Below are positions 33,802 to 42,229 of a DNA stretch of 64,000 nt, piece by piece. Source of the stretch: Pantoea latae (GTDB lineage Bacteria; Pseudomonadota; Gammaproteobacteria; Enterobacterales; Enterobacteriaceae); NCBI RefSeq assembly GCF_002077695.1, contig NZ_MWUE01000003.1, positions 186,001-250,000 of the forward strand. Direction: 5' to 3'. Under the pieces are notes generated by a model. That model was given only the letters and a program-made list of their open reading frames with translations, did not search any database and had not been told where the DNA came from. Each line of letters starts with the position of its first letter. Position 1 is the stretch's first letter. The position numbers and the translations under genes are program-made.

Positions 33802-36036
33802 ATGAATGCAAATAACCGGCGCTTAACCGGCGCGCTGGGTCTGGGAGCCGCGTCGTTAACGCTGCTGCCGTGGTACAGCCTGGAGACGGGCTTTTTCGAT
33901 TTCTCATGGCTCGCCGCGCTCTGGCGTGACCAGGCCACGGCCCCCGCGCTGTGGCAAATAGTAGACTGGCAGCGGCCGTGGCTTGCTGTCATCGTCGGGC
34001 TGTTTTGTCTGGCATTGCTGGGTGGAGTCGTCAAAAACCGCAGATGGCGAAGCGCATTGCTGTTGAGCGCCAGCGCCGCCGGCGTGCTGTTTATCATCGC
34101 AGAGGGCCATGCCATCGGTTACAGCGGCTGGAGCTGGGCGTGGCTGGATAATCTGCTGGGGCCGCTGGCGCAAGGCCAGCCCGCGATGGGCGCCGGCGCG
34201 CTGCTGATGCTGACCAGCTTTCTGCTGCTGTTCGCGTTTGCCCTGGCGGAACGCGGGGTACTGAGAGGTGACGCCTTTGTCGTCGCCGCTATCGTGCTGC
34301 TGGTGGCGCTGGTCACCACCTTCGTGCTCTATCCGGTGCTGAGTCTGTTTGTGGTGTCGGTACAGGACGTGGACGGCAGCTTCAGGCCGGATGGCCTGCT
34401 GGCGAATATGAAGGATCCGGCGATATGGAGCCTCTCCTGCGTAGTCGGCGGCACCTGCGGCACCGCCTGGCGCACGCTGATACTGGCGCTGATGACCGCA
34501 ACCGGCTCCACGCTACTTGGCCTGGCCTTTGCGCTGGCGGCGACGCGCACCGCGCTGCCGTGCAAAAAAGCGCTGCGTCTGCTGACGATTCTTCCCATCA
34601 TTACGCCGCCGTTTGTCATTGGGCTGGCGCTGATCCTGCTGTTTGGCCGCGCCGGCGTGGTGACCAGCGCGCTGGCGACGCTGTTCGGCATTGAGCCTGG
34701 CCGCTGGCTATACGGCATGACCGGTATCTGGATCGCGCAGGTGCTCTCGTTTACGCCCGTGGCGTTTCTGGTGTTGATTGGCGTCGTTGAGGGGATCAGC
34801 CCGTCGCTGGAAGAGGCTTCGCAGACTCTGCGCGCCAACCGCTGGCGCACCTTTACGCGCGTGTCGCTGCCGTTGATGGCGCCGGGGCTGGCAAATGCTT
34901 TCCTCATTGGCTTTATCGAAAGCATGGCCGATTTCGGCAATCCGATGGTGCTGGGCGGCAGCCACGGCGTCCTGTCGACCGAGATCTTTTTTTCCGTGGT
35001 CGGCGCGCAGAACGATCCCAGCCGGGCAGCGGTGCTGGCGATGATCCTGCTCTGTTTTACCCTGTGCGCCTTTATCATTCAGCGCCTGTGGCTGTCCGGC
35101 AAAAACTTTGCCACCGTGACCGGCAAAGGCGATGGCGGCAGCCATAGCGCGTTGCCGAAGCCGATGCGTATCGGCGTTTACGGCGTGGTGATCCCGTGGG
35201 GAGCGTTCACGCTGGTGGTCTACGGCATGATCATGGTCGGCGGGTTTGTTCAGTCATGGGGGCTGGATAACAGCCTGACGCTGCAGCACTACATTCACGC
35301 CTTCCGCGTCACGCTGCAGGAGGGTCATCTGGTCTGGAGCGGCGTCGCGTGGAACTCCTTCTGGACCACCATAGAGATCGCCCTGATCGCCGCGCCGCTT
35401 ACCGCTATCGTCGGGTTACTGACCGCCTGGCTGATCGTGCGGCAGAAGTTCGCCGGACGCCAGGCGTTTGAATTTGCCCTGATGCTGAGCTTTGCCATTC
35501 CCGGCACGGTCATTGGCGTCAGCTACGTCATGGCCTTTAACCTCCCGCCGCTGGAGATCACTGGCACCGCGTTGATTCTTATCGTCTGTTTTGTTTTCCG
35601 CAATATGCCCGTCGGCGTGCGCGGCGGCATAGCGGCCATGAGCCAGCTCGATAAAAGCCTGGATGAAGCCTCTCTGACGCTGGGCGCGACCAGCTTCCGC
35701 ACGCTGCGCAAAGTGGTGCTGCCGCTGCTGAAACCGGCCATTAGCGCCGCGCTGGTCTACGCCTTTGTGCGCGCTATCACCTCCATCAGCGCCGTGATTT
35801 TTCTGGTCAGCGCGCAGTACAACATGGCGACATCCTACATCGTCGGGCTGGTGGAAAATGGCGAGTATGGCGTGGCGATAGCCTATTCCTCTGTGCTGAT
35901 CGTCGTGATGCTCGCCATCATTGCGCTCTTCCAGCTGCTGGTCGGCGAGCGGCGCCTGCGTCGAACCGTTAACAGCCGCGCCATCGCCGCGGCGCCGGCC
36001 GCCCCCACCTCGTTAACTCAGGAGAATGCCGTATGA
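33802..36036 (+). CDS. Fused two-domain permease of the AfuABC-like importer
   Basis: The 744 residues join two permease domains in one chain, as in FbpB/AfuB. Two EAA loops are visible: EEASQTLRANRWRTFTRVSLPLMAPG around residue 335 and DEASLTLGATSFRTLRKVVLPLLKPA around residue 630. An extra N-terminal part of about 170 residues adds roughly four membrane segments before the first core domain (LVTTFVLYPVLSLFVVSVQD); similar extensions occur in AfuB proteins. GAGGTGATTC precedes the ATG. It overlaps the ATPase gene by 4 nt. Confidence 0.88.
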   Translation: MNANNRRLTGALGLGAASLTLLPWYSLETGFFDFSWLAALWRDQATAPALWQIVDWQRPWLAVIVGLFCLALLGGVVKNRRWRSALLLSASAAGVLFIIAEGHAIGYSGWSWAWLDNLLGPLAQGQPAMGAGALLMLTSFLLLFAFALAERGVLRGDAFVVAAIVLLVALVTTFVLYPVLSLFVVSVQDVDGSFRPDGLLANMKDPAIWSLSCVVGGTCGTAWRTLILALMTATGSTLLGLAFALAATRTALPCKKALRLLTILPIITPPFVIGLALILLFGRAGVVTSALATLFGIEPGRWLYGMTGIWIAQVLSFTPVAFLVLIGVVEGISPSLEEASQTLRANRWRTFTRVSLPLMAPGLANAFLIGFIESMADFGNPMVLGGSHGVLSTEIFFSVVGAQNDPSRAAVLAMILLCFTLCAFIIQRLWLSGKNFATVTGKGDGGSHSALPKPMRIGVYGVVIPWGAFTLVVYGMIMVGGFVQSWGLDNSLTLQHYIHAFRVTLQEGHLVWSGVAWNSFWTTIEIALIAAPLTAIVGLLTAWLIVRQKFAGRQAFEFALMLSFAIPGTVIGVSYVMAFNLPPLEITGTALILIVCFVFRNMPVGVRGGIAAMSQLDKSLDEASLTLGATSFRTLRKVVLPLLKPAISAALVYAFVRAITSISAVIFLVSAQYNMATSYIVGLVENGEYGVAIAYSSVLIVVMLAIIALFQLLVGERRLRRTVNSRAIAAAPAAPTSLTQENAV

Positions 36037-37094
36037 GCACTGCAACAGCAGGAACTGTGGTCTTTGAACATGTGGCTAAACGCTTCGCCGGGTTTACGGC
36101 CGTGCCGGATCTCTCGCTGACGGTTGAAGCCGGCACGCTGGTGACGCTGCTCGGTCCGTCCGGCTGCGGCAAAACCACCACGCTGCGTTTGCTGGCCGGT
36201 CTGGAGCATCCCTCCGCCGGGCGCATTTTTATCGGCGGCAAAGATGTGACGCACCTGCCCGCCAACGAGCGTGACGTTGCGATGGTGTTTCAGTCCTATG
36301 CGCTGTTTCCGCATATGTCGGCGCTGGAAAATGTGAAATATGGCCTGCTGTCCGGCGGCATAAGCCAGCGTGAAGCGCGGGATCGCGCGCGGGAGGGGCT
36401 AAAACTGGTGGGCCTGGAAAACCAGGGCGACCAGCTGCCATCGGAGCTTTCCGGCGGCCAGCAACAGCGAATTGCGGTGGCGCGTGCGCTGGTGCTGGAG
36501 CCGCAGGTGCTGCTGCTGGACGAGCCGCTATCCAATCTGGATGAGCGGCTGCGCCGCCGCGTGCGTACCGATATTCGCGATTTGCAGCAGCGTCTGGGCT
36601 TTACCGCGGTGTACGTCACGCACGATCAGGAGGAAGCGCTGGCCGTTTCCGACAAAATCATCGTGATGCAGGAGGGAAAAATCGCTCAGCAGGGCGCGCC
36701 CGAAACGCTTTACCGTTCGCCCAATTCCGTTTTCATTGCCGATTTTATGGGCGAGGCCAACATTCTCGCCTGTGAAGTGGAGTCGCTGGAGGGTGACGAG
36801 GCGCTGGTACGCCTCGGCAGACAGCTTTACCGCGTGCCCGGCAGCGGCGCGGTGCCCGGAAAAGCGCAGCTTTCCGTGCGGCCGCAGTTTATTACGCTGC
36901 ATACCTCCGGCGAAGGTGCGCTGCCGGGCGAAATCCTCCATGCCACCTGGCTCGGCGATCATATTGAATATGAGGTGAAAACGCCTCTGGGATCGTTGTT
37001 TATTGTGGATAACCAGATGGAAAGCAGGCTGCCGCTCGCGGCGAACGTCAACGTCGATTTTAAACCGCAGGGACTGGCGCTGATCGCCCCCTGA
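36033..37094 (+). CDS. ATPase of the AfuABC-like importer
   Basis: A 353-residue ABC ATPase of the FbpC/PotA type: Walker A GPSGCGKTT, Q-loop VFQSYALFPHMSALENV, signature LSGGQQQRIA, Walker B LLLDEPLSNLD, H-loop YVTHDQEEA, and a C-terminal TOBE-like domain (residues about 240-353). It starts in an ATGA overlap with the permease gene and is followed 23 nt later by an inositol-monophosphatase-like gene. Confidence 0.9.
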   Translation: MSTATAGTVVFEHVAKRFAGFTAVPDLSLTVEAGTLVTLLGPSGCGKTTTLRLLAGLEHPSAGRIFIGGKDVTHLPANERDVAMVFQSYALFPHMSALENVKYGLLSGGISQREARDRAREGLKLVGLENQGDQLPSELSGGQQQRIAVARALVLEPQVLLLDEPLSNLDERLRRRVRTDIRDLQQRLGFTAVYVTHDQEEALAVSDKIIVMQEGKIAQQGAPETLYRSPNSVFIADFMGEANILACEVESLEGDEALVRLGRQLYRVPGSGAVPGKAQLSVRPQFITLHTSGEGALPGEILHATWLGDHIEYEVKTPLGSLFIVDNQMESRLPLAANVNVDFKPQGLALIAP

Positions 37095-37117
37095 AATCCG
37101 GCAATGAAGGAAATAAT

Positions 37118-37927
37118 ATGAGTGAGATTGATCGCAACGCATTGATGTCGCGTCTGGCGCTGGCAGAAGAAACGGCGCGCGACGCCGGTAATCTTGCGCT
37201 TAGCTGGTTCCACCAGCGCGACAGTTTAGTGGTTGAAACCAAAAAAGACTTACAGGATGTCGTTTCCAGGGCCGATCGCGATGTCGAGCAAATGATTGAC
37301 GCGCGTATTCGGGAGCGCTTCGCGGCAGATGGATTCTTAGGCGAAGAGTTCGGCCTGCAGCCTGGCTCGTCGGGCTATACCTGGGTGGTGGATCCCATCG
37401 ACGGCACCAGCCCGTTTCTCAACGGCATGCCCAACTGGTGCGTTTCCATTGCGGTGTTGTATCAGGGCGAACCGGTGATTGGCGTGATCTTCGCGCCATG
37501 CTTTGACGAATGTTATGTCGCCGCCACTGGACAAGGCGCGACGCTGAATGGTCGCGTCCTGCAGGTCGATCCTGCCAGAACCCTGCAAAACCATGTGGTG
37601 GGTTTTGGCGCGAACAGCTATGTCACTCCGCAGGCCGTAGGCGAACTGCTGACCGCACTGCTGGCGGCGGGCGGGAATTTTATTCGCATCGGATCGGGCG
37701 CGTTGATGCTGGCCTGGGTCGCGGCCGGGCGCGTGGTGGGCTACGTTGAGCCCTATATGCACGCCTGGGATTGTCTGGCGGGTTATTGCCTGGTGCGTGA
37801 AGCGGGCGGCTGGTATCTGCCCTTTAACACTGAAGGGGATCGCTTAACCAAAGGCGCGAAAGTGCTGGCTGTTGCGCCCGGCGCCCGCGATGAGCTGAAG
37901 AGAATAGCCGGCGTTGAGTGTGAATAG
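37118..37927 (+). CDS. Inositol-monophosphatase-family phosphatase (copy 2)
   Basis: A 269-residue IMPase-superfamily enzyme: GEEF at 75-78, DPIDGT at 92-97, WDC at 217-219 for the metal sites. It is cytoplasmic. It is encoded as the fourth gene of the Afu-like operon (23 nt gap, AAGGAAA ribosome site), so it most likely dephosphorylates the compound this importer brings in. The sequence is a clear paralogue of the enzyme at 29441. Where copy 1 has a glycine after WD, this one has cysteine (WDC), and the loop TSPFLNGMPN differs from TSCFLNGLHT, hinting at different substrates. Confidence 0.87.
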   Translation: MSEIDRNALMSRLALAEETARDAGNLALSWFHQRDSLVVETKKDLQDVVSRADRDVEQMIDARIRERFAADGFLGEEFGLQPGSSGYTWVVDPIDGTSPFLNGMPNWCVSIAVLYQGEPVIGVIFAPCFDECYVAATGQGATLNGRVLQVDPARTLQNHVVGFGANSYVTPQAVGELLTALLAAGGNFIRIGSGALMLAWVAAGRVVGYVEPYMHAWDCLAGYCLVREAGGWYLPFNTEGDRLTKGAKVLAVAPGARDELKRIAGVECE

Positions 37928-37940
37928 CTCTTCCCTGGTT

Positions 37941-37977
37941 AACCGAACCCGCCGGTTTTCACGGGTTCGGTTGTTTT
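37941..37977 (+). terminator. Intrinsic terminator of the Afu-like operon
   Basis: AACCGAACCCG, a 10-nt loop, CGGGTTCGGTT, then GTTTT: an 11-bp perfect stem 13 nt after the last stop codon, between convergent operons. Confidence 0.85.
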
Positions 37978-37999
37978 GAAACCGGGAGAAAGCGCCCCG

Positions 38000-38671
38000 T
38001 CACGCCGGGATCCACGGCCCCTGCAGCTGCACCTGCGGAAAACCCGCAGTCAGAATACGCAGTTCGGCATCGCGCGGGGTGTTGTCGCCCTGCCCCTGAA
38101 TGCTGACAATATCCTGCGGGCAGGCTGAGAAGGCGACAAAGCACTCCATCTCCGCGCGCAGGACAATGTAGTCGCCCGGCTTAGTCACCACCGGCAGGGT
38201 TTTCAGCGTGATGCCGTCCGGCTGCACCTGAATGTTCATGAAGATATTAAACGACGCCAGATTGCCGTGCGGCAGCGCGACGTCCAGCTCGCGCATGGCT
38301 TCAAACAGGTTGTCGTGACAGTTGCGATGGGGTTCGGTGCAGCCCAGAAGTTCATAACGGCGCGCATCGCACGCCGCCATAAAGGTGTCGTGCACGCCCG
38401 GCGAGGTATCCGCCACCAGCGTCAGAATCGGATGACGCTGGCTGGTGATAAAGCTATCCCCAACCTGCGGGTTAAGGCGCTGATTCCACACCCGCGTGGC
38501 TTCCATGCTCATATATTCGCTGACGTCATGCGCGTTATAGGCCCAGCAGTCCACCACCTGGGTGCCGTGCAGGTTGATCACCTGCACCGCTTCTCCTTTC
38601 TTCAGGCGCACCGCTTTGCCGTAGCGCGCGGGAAGGGTTAGCGCTTCGCGATGCTGAAATTCAGCTGACAT
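38000..38671 (-). CDS. DUF1989 protein (urea-amidolyase-associated / carboxyguanidine deiminase-like), copy with intact motifs
   Basis: A 223-residue DUF1989 protein. It keeps the family's probable metal and active-site residues: VHDTFMAACDARRY, HRNCHDNL and ACPQDIVSI. DUF1989 pairs called urea-associated proteins have been shown to act as carboxyguanidine deiminase (CgdAB), converting carboxyguanidine to allophanate and ammonia. The gene is last in the ABC/DUF1989 operon, 13 nt after the permease gene at 38685. A total of three family members is unusual, so which two form the active deiminase is open. Ribosome site GGAGAACAAC precedes the ATG. Confidence 0.82.
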   Translation of the reverse strand: MSAEFQHREALTLPARYGKAVRLKKGEAVQVINLHGTQVVDCWAYNAHDVSEYMSMEATRVWNQRLNPQVGDSFITSQRHPILTLVADTSPGVHDTFMAACDARRYELLGCTEPHRNCHDNLFEAMRELDVALPHGNLASFNIFMNIQVQPDGITLKTLPVVTKPGDYIVLRAEMECFVAFSACPQDIVSIQGQGDNTPRDAELRILTAGFPQVQLQGPWIPA

Positions 38672-38684
38672 GTTGTTCTCCTGG

Positions 38685-39350
38685 TTAATGCTGCACAGCG
38701 CGACGATAGCGCGTCATGCGAGATTCAAGGCTGCGGGCCAGCCAGTCGATAAGGCTGTTGAGCAGCCAGTAACAGAGCGCCACCGTCAGATAGATCTCCA
38801 GCGGCGCGTAGGTATCCGAAATCGCCTGTTTAGCGGCGTACATAAACTCCTGCACCGAGACGATCGACAGCAGCGCAGAATCCTTAATTAAACCGATCAT
38901 TAGCCCGACCAGCGGCGACAGCATCTGCGGCAGCGTTTGCGGCAGCACCACGTCGCGCAGCTGCTCGCGGCGGCTCAGGCCTAATACCCGACCCGCTTCC
39001 CACTGCCCTTTGGGAAGCGCATCGATGGCCGCCCGGATCACCTGGGCGATGTAAGGCGCGTAGTAGAGCGTCAACGCCAGCACGCCCACCACCGGGGACG
39101 ACAGGGTGATGTCATACTCGGGCAGCACAAAGTAGAGCAGATAGATCACCACCAGCAGCGGCAGCGCCAGGGTTAACCCGCTGTAAAGATGGAGCAACCG
39201 CAGCCAGAACGGCGAGGCGCGCATCAGCAGCAGCGCCATCAGCGCGCCCCAGCTCAGCGAGCAGAGCGCCGCGACAAGACAGAGTTGCAGCGTGGCGAGC
39301 ATGCCGTCACCCAGCGAGGGCAAGGAAGAGAGAATCGCCTGCCAGTCCAT
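38685..39350 (-). CDS. Polar amino-acid-type ABC permease (second)
   Basis: A 221-residue HisM/GlnP-type membrane protein with about five segments and the EAA loop GQWEAGRVLGLSRREQLRDVVLPQTLPQMLSP. It overlaps the other permease gene by 1 nt. No ATPase gene is present in the operon, so the ATPase must be encoded elsewhere or shared with another importer. Confidence 0.88.
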   Translation of the reverse strand: MDWQAILSSLPSLGDGMLATLQLCLVAALCSLSWGALMALLLMRASPFWLRLLHLYSGLTLALPLLVVIYLLYFVLPEYDITLSSPVVGVLALTLYYAPYIAQVIRAAIDALPKGQWEAGRVLGLSRREQLRDVVLPQTLPQMLSPLVGLMIGLIKDSALLSIVSVQEFMYAAKQAISDTYAPLEIYLTVALCYWLLNSLIDWLARSLESRMTRYRRAVQH

Positions 39351-40000
39351 TACGCTCTCCTCTTTTTAGTTTCAAGACGTCTTGCCGCGGCAATCAGCGG
39401 CATGGCGATCAACAGATAACCCGCCGCCACCAGCAGCAGCACCTGGGTCGCTTCATAGGTGCGCGCAATAACAATTTGCCCGGCGTAGGTGAGTTCCGTC
39501 AGGGCCACCACCGACGCCAGCGGCGTGGTTTTCAGCAGAATCGTGAACTCGTTGACCAGCATCGGCAGGCTCGCCCGCATCACCTGTGGGTTAACCACAT
39601 ACCACCAGGTTAACAGCCGGCTTAAACCCAGCGTACGCGCCGCTTCCAGCTGGCCGCGCGTCACCAGCGAGCGGTTAACGCGCAATATCTCCGCGACATA
39701 GGCCCCGCTGTTGAGGCCGATGGCGATCACCGCAGCCAGCATCGGCTGGCCGCCCAGCCCAAGGCGCGGCAGGGTAAAAAACACCACAAACAGCTGCACG
39801 ATGGCGGGCGTGCCTCGCATCAGGCTGACATACAGCCGGCCAATCGCGCGCCAGATCCCACCACGACGCAGCTGCAGGAAGCAGCCAAGCTGCCCCATCA
39901 CCACGCTGACCAGCGACGCGAGCAGGGTCAGCACCAGCGTCATCAGCAGGCCGTGTCCGAGTTCCGGCAGCGCGGCCACTACCTGTGGATCCAGCCCCAT
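39350..40000 (-). CDS. Polar amino-acid-type ABC permease (first)
   Basis: A 216-residue HisQ/GlnP-type membrane protein: RGTPAIVQLFVVFFTLP, EILRVNRSLVTRGQLEAARTLGLSRLLTWWYVVNPQVMRASLP (EAA loop) and a C-terminal helix. It lies 3 nt downstream of a DUF1989 gene. Together with the permease at 38685 and the receptor at 41273 it is likely to import guanidine, urea derivatives or a guanidino amino acid. Confidence 0.88.
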   Translation of the reverse strand: MGLDPQVVAALPELGHGLLMTLVLTLLASLVSVVMGQLGCFLQLRRGGIWRAIGRLYVSLMRGTPAIVQLFVVFFTLPRLGLGGQPMLAAVIAIGLNSGAYVAEILRVNRSLVTRGQLEAARTLGLSRLLTWWYVVNPQVMRASLPMLVNEFTILLKTTPLASVVALTELTYAGQIVIARTYEATQVLLLVAAGYLLIAMPLIAAARRLETKKRRA

Positions 40001-40003
40001 GCG

Positions 40004-40654
40004 CTACTCCGCGTTAAAGTCGTGCAGGTTTTCCGCCACCGATAACAGCAGCGGCGCCGGACGATCGTTGCCCTCAATCCCGGTGTTGCATGCAGAGACG
40101 ATAAACTGCGTGTCCATCACGACGCGACAGGTGATGCTGTCGCCCGCTCTGGTCAGGTTTGGCTCAGGCAGAATCTCGCCGGCGCGTGTCAGCCTGACGT
40201 GCATAAACAGGTTGATCGGGTCCGGCAGCTTCGGCACCGTCATATCCAGCCGCGCCAGCTCGCTCTTCACCGCTTCCAGACAGCCCTCTTCGCCCTGATA
40301 GCCGCGCCCGGCAAGAAACGCGCGCGTCGAGGCGGGCAGCAGCAGGTCGTGACGCTTCACGCTGTCTTTGCCCAGCACCATCATTGGGCGACGACGGTTA
40401 TTCACCAGGCGCATCCCGGAGCCGAGCAGATAGCTGTTGCTGAAGACGCGAGTGTGATGCACAGAGAGCCACACCGCCGGATCGGCCAGGCTAAAGCCGA
40501 ACAGCGAGGCCACCGCGCCGTCGCCCTGCGCGGTAATACGCAGCAGCTGGCCGCGCAGCACCCTGATGGCTCCGGCGCTGCCCGGCTCGACCGTGACGGA
40601 TGGCGCCTGGGTGCGCAGCGCGGTCTCGCTATAATTTTCACGCATTAACAGCAT
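40004..40654 (-). CDS. DUF1989-like protein with degenerate active-site motifs
   Basis: A 216-residue protein that aligns in outline with its neighbour at 40638 (ITAQGDGAVASLFGF, VHHTRVFSNSYLLGSG, PDPINLFMHV, AGDSITCRVVMDTQFIVSACNTG) and corresponds to the second of the usual urea-associated pair. The residues that look catalytic in the others are gone: CD of ACDRTRF becomes AS, HRNC becomes EEGC, and CPQD becomes CNTG. It may be the non-catalytic partner of a heteromeric deiminase. It overlaps the upstream DUF1989 gene by 17 nt; GAGGAG precedes the chosen ATG 40654. Confidence 0.75.
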   Translation of the reverse strand: MLLMRENYSETALRTQAPSVTVEPGSAGAIRVLRGQLLRITAQGDGAVASLFGFSLADPAVWLSVHHTRVFSNSYLLGSGMRLVNNRRRPMMVLGKDSVKRHDLLLPASTRAFLAGRGYQGEEGCLEAVKSELARLDMTVPKLPDPINLFMHVRLTRAGEILPEPNLTRAGDSITCRVVMDTQFIVSACNTGIEGNDRPAPLLLSVAENLHDFNAE

Positions 40655-41270
40655 GATGCATCTCCTCTGCGTGGAAACGGTCGCTCACCACGATCTCGAT
40701 GGGCGTAACCTGTAGCCCGTTGCCGGGAATAATGTCCTGCGGGCAGGACGACACCGCGCAGATCAGGTCGCACAGCGCTTCAAACGTGATACTGTCACCC
40801 GCCTGGCTGTTGGGGTCGGTCACCTCCATACGGCCATCGGCCGTTACCGGGCCGTTCTGGAACAGGTTGAACGGCTCCGGCAGCGAGAAGTAGGTCACGC
40901 CAAAGGCCTTCAGCCCTTCAAGCAGGTTATCCACGCAGTTGCGATGCCCTTCAACGCCGAAATCCACGCTGAAACGGGTGCGATCGCAAGCGGGCACGTT
41001 GGCGTCGTGAATGCCGATGCTGTCGGCCAGAATGCGCAGCATCGGACGGTTTTCACTCGACCAGAGCGCGTCGCCCGGCTGAAAGAACAGCGAGCGCAGC
41101 TGCTGACGGGTATGCACCGGCGACAACTTTTCGTTGAGGTCGTCAGCGTTAACCGCGACAAAATCGGCCGCCTGCTGCCCTTCACTGTCAATGACGGTAA
41201 TAAACTGCCCTTTACGCACGCGAAAGGTCTTTCCGTGGCCCGCAGGCACGGTCAGGTTGCACTGGCACAT
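40638..41270 (-). CDS. DUF1989 protein (urea-amidolyase-associated / carboxyguanidine deiminase-like), first copy
   Basis: A 210-residue DUF1989 protein with intact motifs: QQAADFVAVNADD, IHDANVPACDRTRF, HRNCVDNL, and SSCPQDI. It is the probable catalytic subunit of a carboxyguanidine deiminase feeding allophanate to the hydrolase at 61176. ATG 41270 lies 2 nt after the receptor stop codon; the longer frame upstream has no homology. Confidence 0.82.
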   Translation of the reverse strand: MCQCNLTVPAGHGKTFRVRKGQFITVIDSEGQQAADFVAVNADDLNEKLSPVHTRQQLRSLFFQPGDALWSSENRPMLRILADSIGIHDANVPACDRTRFSVDFGVEGHRNCVDNLLEGLKAFGVTYFSLPEPFNLFQNGPVTADGRMEVTDPNSQAGDSITFEALCDLICAVSSCPQDIIPGNGLQVTPIEIVVSDRFHAEEMHHAVNA

Positions 41271-41272
41271 AG

Positions 41273-42109
41273 TTACTCCTGAGGAATGAAATCGCTGGCG
41301 GGCACGGTAAAGGTGGTGCCGAGATAGTGCTGCTGCAGCGTTGTCAGCTCGCCATTTTTCTGCATGGCCAGAATATGGTCGCTGATGGCTTTGTTCAGGC
41401 TGCCGTCCTCTTTGCGCGTTGCCCAGCCCATCCACTGCGACGGCCCCACTTCGCCTGCCTGCGCCACTTTGCCGGCATATTTTTTCGCCACGGGCGCCAG
41501 TACCGAGATGTCGTCATAGACGAAATCAGCGCGCTTGGTCATCAGGGTGCTGACCGTCTGATCCAGCGAGTCCACGTTGATGATAGCGATCGGTTTTTTG
41601 CCCTCTTTTTTCAGCTGCTGGTTAAAGGTTTTCAGCAGCTGCTCCGGCACGCTGGAGGTTTTCACGGCGCCACGCAAACCAGAGAGGCTTTCCGGACTGA
41701 GGGTTTTACCGCTGAACGCTTTCGCCGCCTCTTCACGCATCAGCACGCCGTTAACGGTTTTGCTGTAGGGCACGGTGAACAGCACTTTTTTGGCGCGCTC
41801 AGCGGTGAGGTTGAGCGAGGATCCTTCGGCATTGAACGAGCCGGAGATCAGGCCAGGCAAAATGCCGCTGAAAGCGGTTTTCTGGAATTCCACTTTCACC
41901 CCGAGATCTTTCGCGAAAGATTGCATAATCGCCACGCTGTAGCCGGTGATCTCCCCTTTGTCGTCGGTGTATTCGTATGGAGGAAAGGTTGGATCGATGC
42001 CAACGGTGATTTTGCCGCTGCTTTTGATGTCGGCCAGGGTGTCGGCTTGCGCCTGCGCCATGGTGCCAACAGAGAGAAGTACGGCGATCAGCAGTGCGTT
42101 TTTTTTCAT
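41273..42109 (-). CDS. Polar amino-acid-type ABC substrate-binding protein, first gene of the DUF1989 operon
   Basis: A 278-residue periplasmic receptor of SBP family 3: signal peptide (MKKNALLIAVLLSVGTMAQAQA), then ITVGIDPTFPPYEYTDDKGEITGYSVAI, the standard ligand-pocket start of amino-acid receptors, and FVYDDISVLAPVA. The ligand is unknown; the neighbouring enzymes point to guanidine or a guanidino/ureido compound. AGGGAAAC precedes the ATG. A sigma-54-type promoter lies 42 bp upstream, so the operon should respond to nitrogen limitation. Confidence 0.88.
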   Translation of the reverse strand: MKKNALLIAVLLSVGTMAQAQADTLADIKSSGKITVGIDPTFPPYEYTDDKGEITGYSVAIMQSFAKDLGVKVEFQKTAFSGILPGLISGSFNAEGSSLNLTAERAKKVLFTVPYSKTVNGVLMREEAAKAFSGKTLSPESLSGLRGAVKTSSVPEQLLKTFNQQLKKEGKKPIAIINVDSLDQTVSTLMTKRADFVYDDISVLAPVAKKYAGKVAQAGEVGPSQWMGWATRKEDGSLNKAISDHILAMQKNGELTTLQQHYLGTTFTVPASDFIPQE

Positions 42110-42150
42110 TGTGGTGTTTCCCTGGTGTGGTGAAATCTCTTTTTCTACTG

Positions 42151-42166
42151 AGCATGTTTTGTGCCA
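42151..42166 (-). promoter_or_regulatory. Sigma-54 promoter of the ABC/DUF1989 operon
   Basis: On the minus strand the sequence is TGGCACAAAACATGCT: a perfect -24 element (TGGCAC) and a -12 element ATGCT (consensus TTGCW), with the GG-to-GC spacing fixed for sigma-54. The start site would be about 30 nt before the receptor start codon. Confidence 0.7.
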
Positions 42167-42229
42167 GATTTTTCACTCACCCGATGACGCATTGAGAGAA
42201 CAGGATGCTTTAGTTAATAAAATCAGTGA

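Noticed and set aside
32676-37094. Iron(III) importer (FbpABC)
   Set aside because: The receptor keeps AfuA-type His-Asp and Glu contacts and its operon ends in a phosphatase gene under a regulon with phytase; I see no Fur box at the promoter.
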